From positions 620,001-684,000 of the forward strand of contig CADCSX010000009.1 of the NCBI GenBank assembly GCA_902805475.1: a stretch of 64,000 nt of DNA. The letters are read 5' to 3'. The notes under the pieces were generated by a model. That model did not search any database, was not told the origin of the DNA, and saw only the letters and a program-made list of their open reading frames with translations. The translations under genes were made by a program, and so were the position numbers. This DNA comes from Entonaema liquescens. Its lineage: Eukaryota; Ascomycota; Sordariomycetes; Xylariales; Xylariaceae. This document shows, piece after piece, positions 1 to 10,598 of the stretch (positions within the stretch are counted from its first letter, which is position 1; every line of letters starts with the position of its first letter).

Positions 1-273
1 GTGGTGACTGATGATGTCACATTCGCATATCTCACTGATGTATATGTTTTGCCCGAATATCAGGGGAAAGGCCTTGGCCGCTGGATGATGGAGTGTCTCA
101 ATGAAGTTATCCAAGGCTGGACTCATCTACGACGTTTCATGTTCTTGACTAGCGATAGGATGGATCTATATCGCAAGTATCTTGGCGCTAAGGATTGGCG
201 CGAATGTAACACGAAAGGCATTTCCATCGGGTTGATCGAAGGACCGGCAGCGCAGCATCCAAAGCATGCGTAA
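1..273 (+). CDS. GNAT acetyltransferase, 3' part only
   Basis: The reading frame is open from the first base, so the N-terminus lies outside the window. The visible 90 residues contain the GNAT acetyl-CoA-binding motif A (VLPEYQGKGLG, about residues 16-26), a strand resembling the end of the fold (FMFLTSDRMDLYRKYLGA) and a short tail. Such proteins transfer an acetyl group from acetyl-CoA to an amine; the substrate cannot be told. The stop at 271-273 lies only 22 bp from the convergent stop of TRM7, so the two 3' UTRs must overlap. The true start and any upstream introns are unknown. Confidence 0.85.
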   Translation: MVTDDVTFAYLTDVYVLPEYQGKGLGRWMMECLNEVIQGWTHLRRFMFLTSDRMDLYRKYLGAKDWRECNTKGISIGLIEGPAAQHPKHA

Positions 274-295
274 CACAGTTCAGGTAATACTCTGT

Positions 296-1575
296 TCATT
301 CCTTGCTTGTCTTTCCGTAGGCGCCTCCGAATGCCTTCCTCATTTCCAAAGCACGTTTATACGGTGGTGCGGTTGGTGGTTGAACTGGGTCAAGAGAGAC
401 GTGATCTGGTGGGAGGCGATATGAAGCATCGGAATCGAATGCGGATAAATCTCCACAAGCAATGAAAGGCGCAATCCATTTAACATCGCCTTCGTATCTT
501 GGCCGGTGATCTTCTAGTTGTATTTCGGTAATGCCATCGTTATTTGTTTTCGAAATGGAAGCGGGCGTGTTATCCCACGCTCCAGTTTCAGGATTTTGTA
601 GGATGGTGTTTGCAGTAATCGGTAATATCGCAGAGTTTTGCTCGGCCATTTCCGATAGGCGGAAACCAACACCCAGCGGTTCTTCAAGACTTGCGGAGAA
701 TCCTTTAGGTGGTTGGAAATTCAAGCACACGATGAATGCTTCTACACTACTAGCCCGTGAGGACCTTGGCTTTGCGACGTGAACCTTTTCGAAGAATATT
801 TTAAGCTGGGCGTAAAGCACATCCACATTCTTGCCTCTGAATATCTTCGCCACGAACTTCCCGCCAGGCTTCAAGACACAGAGCGCCAGGTTTAAAGCTG
901 CGAACAGAAGCTGTGATTGAACATATATATCTAGATCATGCAACCCGGTTACGTCCGGCGCACCATCGCTAAGTACTAGGTCAACAGGATGGGCGGCCTG
1001 TTGACTCTTAGTTTTTGAATCATATTCCGGGTCTAGTGCTTTGAGAAGTAACGGAACAGTAGCTGGGTGAGTGATATCAGCTCGTAACGTGACAATACCC
1101 GGTAGTGGACTGATGGGCTGTAAATCGATAGAGACAATCTTGACGTCCTGACGAGGATTTGGCACTGCCGGAGGTTGCTGTGACCCCAAGGGTTCTGGCT
1201 TGTTCACGGTAGGCAGAGGCCCAAAGAGCCCTAGCATCTGCTGACGAAATCTAGCATCACGATCTTGCCAAGCTGATCGACCAAATTTCTCTCTCTTAAT
1301 TAAGACCCTAGATAGAACTTGCGACCAACTTCCAGGTGCAGCGCATAAATCAACGACTCGGGTGACATTGGCAAACAGATCAAATTCTAGTTTCCCGTTA
1401 GTATCCTTGTCAAGAATCCCTCCTCCCTGAAAAGGGGAAAAAGGGGAAAAGGGAAAAGGGGGAGGGGTCGACCTTCGTCAAGCTGTAAGAGCTTGAATGC
1501 ACTCCTAGCACGCCACCCTTGCTCTTTTGCGAGCCTGTAATATGCATCACGTTTATCCTTAGAAGACTTCCCCAT
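296..1575 (-). CDS. TRM7: tRNA (cytidine-32/guanosine-34-2'-O)-methyltransferase TRM7
   Basis: Two exons, 1473-1575 and 296-1386, give 397 residues without a frame break. The 86-nt intron has GT-AG ends, a perfect TACTAAC branch and a long C/T-only tract. The N-terminus MGKSSKDKRDAYYRLAKEQG is the Trm7/FTSJ1 signature. An RrmJ/FtsJ Rossmann fold follows: the SAM loop DLCAAPGSWSQ (about 46-56) and the K-D-K-E methyltransferase tetrad at K28, D175 (LVLSDGAPD), K215 (GGKFVAK) and E250 (SSVEAF). The family methylates ribose 2'-O at anticodon-loop positions 32 and 34 of several tRNAs in the cytoplasm. It is longer than yeast Trm7 because of a proline-rich insert around residues 85-115. It is divergent from MAK5 and convergent with the GNAT gene. 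Confidence 0.93.
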
Positions 1576-1906
1576 TATGAATTATTGGGTTGGATGAGCC
1601 CGTTGTAAGATTCACGTGAAAATTTGTTACCGTATAACAATGTTGGTTCCGCGTGCGACCTACAATTTTTTTGCTGTAAAAATTGGAGCTGTCTGTACGA
1701 TGCGCGGGGTCGTTAGTAGGGCTGAATTAAGGTTTGACCAATGCGCCAATGCGCCAATTTCTTATCGCCTTTCTGTAGTAAAGTATCGATAAGATAGTCA
1801 CGATAAGGGAACAGGGATACCAAAAATTTCCCAGAATTTCCCCAATAGCAGCGCCGCAACAAGCAAATTACACCATCAATTAGCACAACCTAATTCCTCA
1901 AGCATC
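1576..1906. promoter_or_regulatory. Shared divergent promoter of TRM7 and MAK5
   Basis: The 331 bp between the two start codons has no ORF of note. It contains T/A-rich blocks and a near-duplicate GCGCCAATGCGCCAAT stretch at about 1742-1758 (two CCAAT pentamers on the + strand, 9 bp apart). Paired CCAAT boxes between two translation-machinery genes suggest CBF/HAP-type activation, which is inference. No clear TATA box is seen. Confidence 0.5.
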
Positions 1907-4276
1907 ATGAACGGGCTGAAAAAAAGGAAGGCGACAAGCCAAACATCGAGTGCCCCGGAGAAAAAAAGGGTCAAGGCTCGCCAATCTACTGGAAAATCTT
2001 CTCAGACGAAAGGGAAGAAGCGTATTACCGCTGACTCTTTACGATGGCGCAAAGCCAAGCTACCCGATATGTTCAACGATGCCGAGGGCTTCTACGGCTT
2101 AGAAGAGGTGGACGATGTAGAAGTTGTCCGGAATAGCGATAATACTGTTGAATTTGTATATGAATCCCGGGAAATTCGATAGTTCGAATACTAATATGAA
2201 ATAGAGAGCTATCATACCCTCGACTGACGAAGAGAACGAAGAGAACGAAGAAAACGAAGAAAATGAAGGCAATGAGATACAGAGCGATGAAGAATTCGAA
2301 GGATTCAACGACGAACCATTGGCACAAGATGCTCCAAAAGGCGCATCTCCAAGCTTAACGAATGCCGACGAAACTGTACAATCAGAGGCGAAAGCTACCC
2401 CGAAAGAAACCAAGAAGGCACAAAAGAAACAGAAAAAAAAGGATACGAAACGAACTGAGGATGAGGACCCAGAGCTTGAGACAAACGTTTTCACAGAGAT
2501 AGATGCCGTGGATGAAACACAAGATGAAGTCGATCTCTCCGCATGGGTCGCATTGGATCTATCCCCTCGAATTCTCGAGTCTCTGGCTAAATTGAAATTC
2601 CTGAAACCCACACGCATACAAGCAGCCGCGATACCTCAAATATTGGCCGGTCACGATGTTATAGGTAAAGCCTCGACAGGTTCAGGTAAAACACTAGCAT
2701 TTGGTATTCCAATTGTTGAAAAGTGGTTGGAATTGTCAGACAGGAACAATACTTCTCAGGATTCCTCGAAAGTTCCGCTTGCCTTGGTTCTTTCACCAAC
2801 CAGAGAACTTGCGCATCAACTCACGGAACACATTAAAAACCTTTGCGCCGGCTTACCAAATTCACCCTATGTATGCTCGGTGACCGGTGGTTTATCCGTT
2901 TATAAGCAACAACGTCAATTAACGAAGGCGGATATTGTCATTGGAACTCCTGGACGATTGTGGGAAGTCCTAAGCTCTAGCTCGGAATTGATGAGCAATT
3001 TCAAAAAGATTCAGTATCTTGTGGTAGATGAAGCCGACAGACTTCTGACGGAAGGTCATTTCCAAGAAGCTGCCGAGATTTTCAATGCCCTGGATCGAGT
3101 TGAAGAGGACGAGAATGAAGAACAGCAAGCGACATCTTCGCCGAGGCAAACTCTAGTCTTCTCGGCAACATTCCACAAAGGCTTACAGCAAAAGTTGGCT
3201 GGCAAAGGACGTTACAATTTAATGAGCGAGAAGGACTCCATGGAGTACTTGCTGAAGAAACTAAACTTTCGGGAAGAAAAGCCCAAATTCATCGACGTTA
3301 ATCCGGTATCTCAGATGGCTGAAGGGCTTAAGGAAGGTTTGGTGGAATGTGGTGCAATGGAAAAGGTGAGTTTCACGGGACTATGAAATGGGACTTATGC
3401 TAATGGTTCGAAGGATCTATATCTATACGCTCTTCTTCTGTTGTATCCAAACGTCCGGACGCTTGTGTTTACCAATTCTATCAGCTCAGTCCGAAGACTA
3501 GCCCCGATGCTTCAAAATCTCAATCTTCAGACTAATCCACTTCACTCCCAAATGCCTCAAAAGGCGCGCCTGCGTTCAGTTGAACGGTTTACCAGCACAC
3601 CGTCGGGGCAGGCATCTATCCTTGTTGCAACCGATGTTGCCGCACGCGGTTTGGATATTCCCAACGTGGACCTAGTAGTTCATTACCACGTTCCACGAGC
3701 TGCGGATGTTTATGTCCACAGGTCTGGACGTACCGCGCGTGCAAACAAAACTGGATTGAGTATACTTCTCTGCGCACCTGAAGAAGTTGTTCCTACGCGG
3801 CGACTCATCGCAAAGGTACATGCGAGCACTGGTAAAGGTTCCAAAAGAATTTCTTCGTGCAGACGTTGGACATGGACCGTAAACTAGTCAACCGCTTGAA
3901 ACCACGAGTTACACTAGCAAAGAAAATTGCTGATGCGGGACTCGCAAAGGAGAAAGGAAACAAGGAGGACGACTGGATGCGTAACGCAGCGGAAGAATTG
4001 GGCGTGGAATATGACAGCGACGAGATACAGCAGGTTGGAAAGTGGGGGGGTCGTGGGGGAGGTCGAAAAGAGAAGCAAGACCAAGCGAGAGCCATGACTA
4101 AAGCCGAGCTAGGGGCTTTGCGCGCCGAACTGAGAGAGCTTCTCTCTAAGCGGGTTAATGCTGGTGTGAGCGAAAAGTATATCGCGACCGGCCTAGTAGA
4201 TATGGATGAGTTGCTACGTGGGGCTAAGGGGGAGTTCTTGGGTAAAGTTGAAGGCCTTGATATTGAAACATTATAA
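1907..4276 (+). CDS. MAK5: DEAD-box RNA helicase MAK5 (60S biogenesis), with one frame break
   Basis: Exons 1907-2155, 2205-3365 and 3414-4276; the introns are 49 and 48 nt and both are phase 0. The N-terminus has the Mak5 motif LPDMFNDAEGFYGLEEV, then an acidic EENEENEE run and a basic linker. Helicase motifs follow in order: Q motif (KPTRIQ), Walker A ASTGSGKT (about 239-246), PTREL, GTPGR, DEAD (about 358-361), SAT, ARGLD and HRSGRTAR. Mak5 is a nucleolar helicase needed for early 60S ribosomal subunit assembly and is essential in yeast. Near 3831-3847 the frame must step by one base to enter the conserved C-terminus (VQTLDMDRK, RLKPRVTLAKKIAD). One extra A in the AAAA run would give a 757-residue protein. 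The break is probably a sequence error. Confidence 0.9.
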
Positions 4277-5764
4277 GGGATAATATAGTTTTCATAACCC
4301 AAGTCGAGGTATAATTATCCATCTTCCCAAACTCCCAACTCTCAGTCGATGACAGGAGTTTATTCGGTTGAAACTTTCTCCTTATCATGAGCTACCGCCT
4401 AACCCCTATATAGGGGCGACGATCCACATAGCTTCGCGAACCTAAATAGCGTAGATATCATGTAACAAGCCATGTGCCGACCAAGCAACCCTTCTATCGC
4501 GATGGCGATATATAAAACCCGGAACCTATAGGAAATTATACAAGTACCTAGCCTCTAGCATATTAGACAACTCAAGAGATAGTTCTGCAGTGAGTGTGTA
4601 GTTCCTCTTTTCTTCGAATTAGTCTTATACATGTCCAATATATAGATACCGTCTTTAAGGAGAGGTTTTCTAGAACTGCATGAAGCTGTCTAGCAAGCTA
4701 TGAAGTACCATCAAGTAGAACTGCATAATCGAAAATACAGGTGGAGGTTTTGAAGCTCAATCTTCCATGCAACGATCAAGTTTTGGCGCTTGCTGCTCCC
4801 ACCTGGTGTAAACTTTATGTCCTTACCAAAATTCTCCCCAACATTTTTCAATGTAACATAGAAACAGACTTTCTACTCCGCTAACTTCTAACCTGACTCA
4901 GATCCGATGTGGACCATCCTGGACTTAGGTGACCGCCAGCAGCTTGTAGATCGATCCTGAACCAAGCAGTCGGGCCACTGGAATGAACCTATCGTCCCAT
5001 TCAAGCAAATCCAGAGGGAAATGCTACTGGGATTTTCGAAACTTGCACCTTTGCTCTACAATTAGACCTACATGTGGTAGCAGCGCATGGATTATTGCTA
5101 AGAAGTTCAAGCGCTTCAATGTTGTTAGGAATTGCTACGATTTTCCAATTACCCCTGAACATCGTAACCGCATTAGATGCACCACAGCTTAAAAATGGAG
5201 TGTCATATAGTTTGCGGATCATGGTCTCGTGATTGGAAAGTGTCACTAGTCTTATGATGGTGTTTGATGCTCTCACATTAAACCTCTCGTATAGCCCAAA
5301 CTGCAGCAAGCTTGGCGTGGGCGAGGACCCGAAGTGCTTCACCTCCGATTTAAAACTTGTCCGGTCTATACACCCTCAGACACAGCGTCCAAGCGCGTAT
5401 CGTGCGCCAAGCTAGGTATGTAGTACAAGAAATAGCTACCTAAGTTTAATATCTTCCTCAGAAGCACTATGTGTACTCTTGGCTCCTTCTTCTCAAGTTG
5501 GTTGAGAGTTTGGAAGGAGTTAAGACTTTATTAGCCATAGTTCAGGGGCTCCTATAAAACCCACCGGACCACCCCAACTTCGGTTTCGGTTCTCTTTTCC
5601 CACGATTCTCTCTCGTTTGAGGAAATATTATTTCAAAAACTACCTCTTCACAATAGCAAGGATTTAGGAACGCGATAGTATTATGAAATGCTGTCACCAG
5701 ACGGTCCAAATCCACACATAAATCAACTCGTCGCTCGTTTCTATACGCAAGGGCATCGTTAACG
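4277..5764. other. Intergenic, MAK5 to MFS transporter
   Basis: About 1.5 kb without a credible gene. The short open frames at 4983-5415 have no recognisable domains and overlap each other on both strands. The right part is the promoter and probable 5' UTR of the MFS gene, with a TATA box at 5553-5559 and a pyrimidine-rich leader at 5590-5630. Confidence 0.6.
5553..5559 (+). promoter_or_regulatory. TATA box of the MFS transporter gene
   Basis: TATAAAA lies 206 bp upstream of the MFS start codon, just before a CCGG-containing CACCGGACCACCCC stretch and a CT-rich leader. The position and sequence fit a core promoter, but no transcript start is known. Confidence 0.5.
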
Positions 5765-8366
5765 ATGTCGCCTGCACCACCTCACAATGCCGCACCAATA
5801 GCCCTTCATGATCTCGCAGCTAGACTGCGGGAGATTGCACCGCAGCAGGACCATGCCAACTCCAAGCCGGAAAGCAACTCCAGGCAACGGACTAGCCATG
5901 TTCAGGATAGCAATCACCTCGTACGAGACGAGAACCGCATCATGCAGGTACTACGTTGGCGTCGGGCTCGTAACCAAGCCAAACGCAACTCGCACAGCGA
6001 GTTCACTCGTATCTTGATCAGACCCTCCGACTGCGGCGACAGGATGCCTACCCGATGGTCTAAGAAGGAAAAGTGGAAGGTCCTCATCGTCATCTTCCTC
6101 GTCCAGGTTTCCATGAACCTGAATACGACGCTCTACTCCAACGGTCTCCACGGCATAGCCGATGAATTTGGCGTCACTCACTACCAGGTCCGCTGGGGCG
6201 GCGCCGCTTCTTTTCTCATCTCGTACGCTTTCGGCTGCGAGCTATGGGCTCCCTGGTCGGAGGAATACGGACGCCGGGAGGTGCTGCAGACTTCGCTGTT
6301 CTTCGTCAATCTGTTTGCTCTTGTGGTAGGTCTTTCTCCAACCTGGTATGGACATGTCATCGGCCGCACACTGGGCGGTCTGTCCAGTGCTGGAGGAAGT
6401 GTGACGCTTGCTCTCATCTCAGATATGTTTGACCCGCACAGCCCAGAGCACCAGCACGCCACCGCCTTCATCGTGTTCTCGTCCGTCGGCGGTTCCATCC
6501 TCGGCCCCATCTTCGGCGGCTTGATAGAGACGTACCTACACTGGCGCTGGGTTATCTGGGTCCAGCTCATCGTCGGCGTGTTCGTGCAGCTCCTGCACTA
6601 CTTTTTCGTTCCCGAGACCCGAGCAACGATCGTTATGGACAAGATCGCCAAGGAAATGCGAGAGTCCGGGAAGAACCCCATGATATACGGCCCGAACGAG
6701 ATGTCTGGAGAGAGAAAGATGAACTGGTCTGAGGTATGGGTGATTTGGATGCGGCCATTCAAGATGTTCCTTACGGAGCCTATCGTCTTAGTATTCTCGC
6801 TGCTGTCGGGATTCTCAGACGCTATTATCTTCAGTAAGTTCATATATAGTCTCTTAGTTATCGAACCCCCCTTTCCATCTCTCGTATTCAGTATCTGCGC
6901 AAATAAGTGTTTGTGTTCTGGATAAATCATCACAGATGTATCTGTATCTTCTGGTACTTAGGACTAACCTCTTCTTCCTCCTAGTGATGGTTCAGTCGTT
7001 CAGTTTCGTATACTGGCAATGGGGATTCGGCCCCCTCTTGCTCGGTTGCGCATTCCTACCCATCGGACTCGGATACGTGATTGGATATGCTTTAGCTTAT
7101 TACTTCATCGGGCGACAGATCGCGCTGCGCGAGAGAAACCCGTTTAGCGAGCGAGCGCAGTACGAGTCACGACTTTTTTGGCTGCTTTTGGCGGCGCCCC
7201 TTCTGCCTTTGGGCCTCCTTCTTTTTGCTTTCACTTCTGCTTATTCTGAGCATCATCTTCACTGGATATTCAGCATGATCGCTTCCTGCATGATCGGCAT
7301 TGCCAACTACGCTATTTACATGGGCACTATCGACTACGTGCTCAGAGCCTATGGCCCTTACTCTGCATCAGCCACGGGTGGCAACGGATGGGCGAGGGAT
7401 TTCCTTGCTGGTGTACTTACACCTTACGCAGTTCCTATGGTAAGTGCTATAATAATGTTTTCATGTAGATATTATAACTGCTAACATACAGTAGTATGTT
7501 CCTTGGCTCCCGTCCTTTTCCCCCCTCTTCTACTTCTAGGTAACCCCTTTTCACCTCTCAAACCCCATTGGCTAAACATACTCGGTAAATAAAACAGGTA
7601 CGAGGACTTATCCATATTTATGGGAACGTGTATACTTTCTGCGATAGCAACATTCTTATTTATTTGCCTGGTATTAGTTTACCTGCATGGTCACCGTCTG
7701 CGTCGACTGTCCAAGTTCGCGCAGACATTGGCCCAAGCTGAGGCCGAAATTGAGGTGGAAATTGAACTAGACACCACCTACCTGGATGCCGGAAATACCA
7801 ATGGTGTAGTGATCAACGTCGACAGAAACGATGGCGGCGAGAACGCGAACCCGGACCACCTGAGCGTGGATCGCATAGTCCACTTCCTCCCCTCGGAGAG
7901 CTTGCCCGGCAGCCGTGCCGGCTCGCGCTACCCATCTGCTGCGAACAGTCCGATCGCAACGCGTGCCTCTAGTTTGGACATAGAACATCTAGGGAGAAAT
8001 CAGCTACTTGGCCCGCACCTAACCCAGCTAAAGCCGGTCAGCGCACCGGTTCGAAGCCCAAACGTATCTCCGGTCCCCGAGGTCTCAAGTACCGACGACG
8101 TATCTAAGACATGCACCAATTGTAGCGGGCAGACCCTCGCGGGAACTTGCACCCAGTGCAGCCGCAAGTCCACCCGCGCCCCGAACAGCGAGAATGCATC
8201 CCCACCTACATCGCTGAGAGAGGTTGAAAACGCCGAGCTAAACACGCCCCCTGAGCCGTCTCCCGTCATCGCCCCCGCTGCCGAGGAACGCAGTGAAGTC
8301 ATACCTGCTACACAGCAAAAAGAAAAGAAGAAGCGCCGGTATTCAGCAGCCTGCCGCATGATGTGA
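5765..8366 (+). CDS. MFS transporter, drug:H+ antiporter type, with long C-terminal tail
   Basis: Likely exons are 5765-6833, 6985-7439, 7495-7539 and 7598-8366. A ~100-residue hydrophilic N-terminus precedes the first helix (VLIVIFLVQVSMNLNTTLY). MFS motif A-like ELWAPWSEEYGRR and GRTLGGLSSAGGSVTLALI mark the first half; GGNGWARDFLAGVLTPYAVP lies near helix 11 and HGHRLRRLSKFAQTLA follows the last helix. The family exports small toxic compounds with protons. The tail after helix 12 is about 220 residues, acidic, Ser/Pro-rich, and carries CTNC-X8-CTQC (bases 8112-8159). The splice phases between 7439, 7495-7539 and 7598 disagree by one base, so either the 45-nt exon is misread or a base is wrong in its CCCCCC run. 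The substrate is unknown. Confidence 0.85.
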
Positions 8367-8953
8367 TCATCGGCTTTCATACCTATATTCGCTGTGCGAT
8401 TTGCCTTCAATTTTTTACATTTACTCTTCTAGCTAGCTTTACGGTGTTTCGGAGTTATCCGTATACCACCGCCTACTGTTTTATCTACATTCCTTATTCT
8501 GGCGGCGGCGCCTATCTGCGAGGAATTATCCCCGGCACGGGGTCGAGATTACATTCAAATCAATTCTGGGGGGGCAAGTAAGGAAGGGAAGGCAAGGTTG
8601 AGCGAGACCAGGTGTTAGGGAGACTGATATAGCATATGAGAGGCGGAGGTTTATATTCAAATTTGAGTTTAAAAACGCTTATATACAATAAGTGCGCGTG
8701 TTGTAACTATATACAGTGAAGCGAAATATAGGTCCTAGGCTTCTTTTAGCCTGACGGAACAGGTGCGGCCCCATTCGTCCGTAAGCGATCGTAAGTATGT
8801 ACAATTCCATAAATCGATATTTGGAAATGAAGCGAATGACTGTTTGGCGTTGAACTCTGAGCAGAAGAGCATAATGACAGTCTTCTAAGACGGGGCGCCA
8901 GCCCCGAATCAAATGACCGCCGCGAAGGTCAGAGGACTGAACGAGAACCAAGT
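8367..8953. other. Intergenic, convergent 3' ends
   Basis: This 587-bp stretch lies between the MFS and chitinase stops. I see only 3' UTR-like AT-rich sequence and no gene. Confidence 0.6.
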
Positions 8954-10448
8954 CTAGTTCAGGTTGTTCTTGATGTTGTCGTACTGGCTGTTGGGGTAGC
9001 TGAGAAGGTTCTCCGACTTGTCAAGAGAGCCCGATCCGCCCTGTGCGTTGTACGCTGTTGCGATCAAGCTGCCGCTGTCTGTCCGGTCACCCGAAGCTTC
9101 CCAGAACATGGAGCCACCGAGGCTCTTGCCCTGAGCGTAGGTGATCTTCTTCTTGATCATGTCGACGTTGTCGTAGCTGATCAGCTCCTTGGCACCGCTG
9201 TCGTAACTGTAGGTTGCGCCGGCTACGTCGTCGTATACTTCTTGCGCGCCAGATCGGGGCAGGACCTTGTAGTCGTAGATTCCGGCTTCCCACGAGCCTT
9301 GGCCGATGCCGGTGTAAGGCTTGCCGATACCGTCTGTAGCGTCGAACTATTCAAAAACGAATGTTAGTGGTTGCTTCCAAATAGGGAGTATGATATTTGC
9401 ATATATCTAGTTCCTAACACTGGGCGATAGGGAAGGGGGAAAAAACTTGTAAGTTGCATACCGCGCGACCATATAGAGGTAGACCAAGGACAAGCTTCTG
9501 GCTAGGGACACCACCGTTGATATAGGCAGAGAGAGCTGCGTCAGTCGAGAAGGGTGTAGATACCGGGTTTTGAGGGTTGGGGTATAAGTTTGCCTGGTGA
9601 CCAGAAGTAGAGTCCCAAGAGCCAGCGTAGTCATAAGCCATAAGGTTGAATTGGTCAAGCAGTGGTGCCATATCTTTGAGATGCAGCTTCTGGTAGTTCG
9701 TCGGGCCGGCAGGTACAGCGGCGGTAAGAAGGAAGTGATAACCATTAGCGTACTGTGATGAGTAAGAGTCGAGTTCAGCCCGGACAGTCTTCAGAAGCTC
9801 AACGAAGTTGCTGGCCTGGGTGTCATCGGCGGGGTACTCCCAGTCGATGTCAAGACCATCGAAGCCCCAGTCCTTGATCAGAGCCACTGCAGTCTGGGCG
9901 AAAGTCTTCCTGGTTGCGTCCGTGCTGGCCGCCCCAGCGAAGTTGGAAGAATAAGTCCAACCACCGATACTAAGGAGCACCTTGAGGTGTCGGTTGGCCT
10001 TCTTCAACAAGTAAAGCTGCTTAACGCAACCATAGGCGTTCTTTCCTGGGTCGTTCCACGCTACGCACCGTGTTAGAAAGTTACCCTGCCACCAGATTAT
10101 ATGTCTCATCTAGGTACTTACAGTCACCATCGTAGTGCTTCTCCAAGTCAGCATAAGAGTCCGATGCATATACAGTTCCATCAGTCCTCAGATTCGCGAA
10201 TGAATAGAGCACATGGTTGATCTGTGAGGCTGGAAGTTGCGCTGGCTGGTAATTTCGCCCATAGATACCCCTGAAGTAGCTATGTTAGCTGAGCCTAGCT
10301 ATATGGAATTTTGGTAAACTAACCAGTTAACGAAGTAGACCTTGTTATGGAAACCAGAAGCTCGCTTCTCAACTGCAGCGATCGGACTACCAAGTCCAAG
10401 AGATGCCTGAAGAAGGAGAGTTGTAAGGAGACCTTTGACGGAGAACAT
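8954..10448 (-). CDS. ech42: Secreted GH18 endochitinase (ECH42/CHIT42 type)
   Basis: Four exons, 10324-10448, 10122-10270, 9462-10060 and 8954-9346, give 421 residues with all phases agreeing. Residues 1-21 are a signal peptide; EKR at 27-29 is a probable Kex2 site. The mature protein starts with the GH18 strand KVYFVNWGIYGRNYQP. Other family marks are LLSIGGWTYSSNF, the catalytic DGLDIDWE (acid/base E166), MAYDYAGSWD, YGRAF and GGSMFWEASGD. The enzyme cuts internal beta-1,4 bonds of chitin outside the cell. Length and sequence match the 42-kDa chitinases of mycoparasitic and insect-pathogenic fungi (subgroup A-V), which also act in cell-wall turnover. It has no carbohydrate-binding module. 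A TATA box sits 144 bp upstream. Confidence 0.96.
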
Positions 10449-10591
10449 GGTGAGAGCGTGATTGAGTGTAAGGACCGAATAGGTTTGAAGGAATGAAGTG
10501 ACTAGAATAGTCAAGAGAGTGAAGCTTTGCTCTTGTTCGAGATCTGGCTTGGTTCTCAAAAACGTGAGCAAGAGACCGACATGGCATTGTA

Positions 10592-10598
10592 TTTATAT
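10592..10598 (-). promoter_or_regulatory. TATA box of the chitinase gene
   Basis: On the minus strand the sequence reads AGATATAAATACAATG, with the TATAAAT core 144 bp before the chitinase ATG. It is consistent with an inducible, TATA-driven hydrolase gene. Confidence 0.55.

Noticed and set aside
3816..3847. A 32-nt intron that would repair the MAK5 frame
   Set aside because: It is shorter than any other intron in the window, has no branch site and would delete conserved residues.
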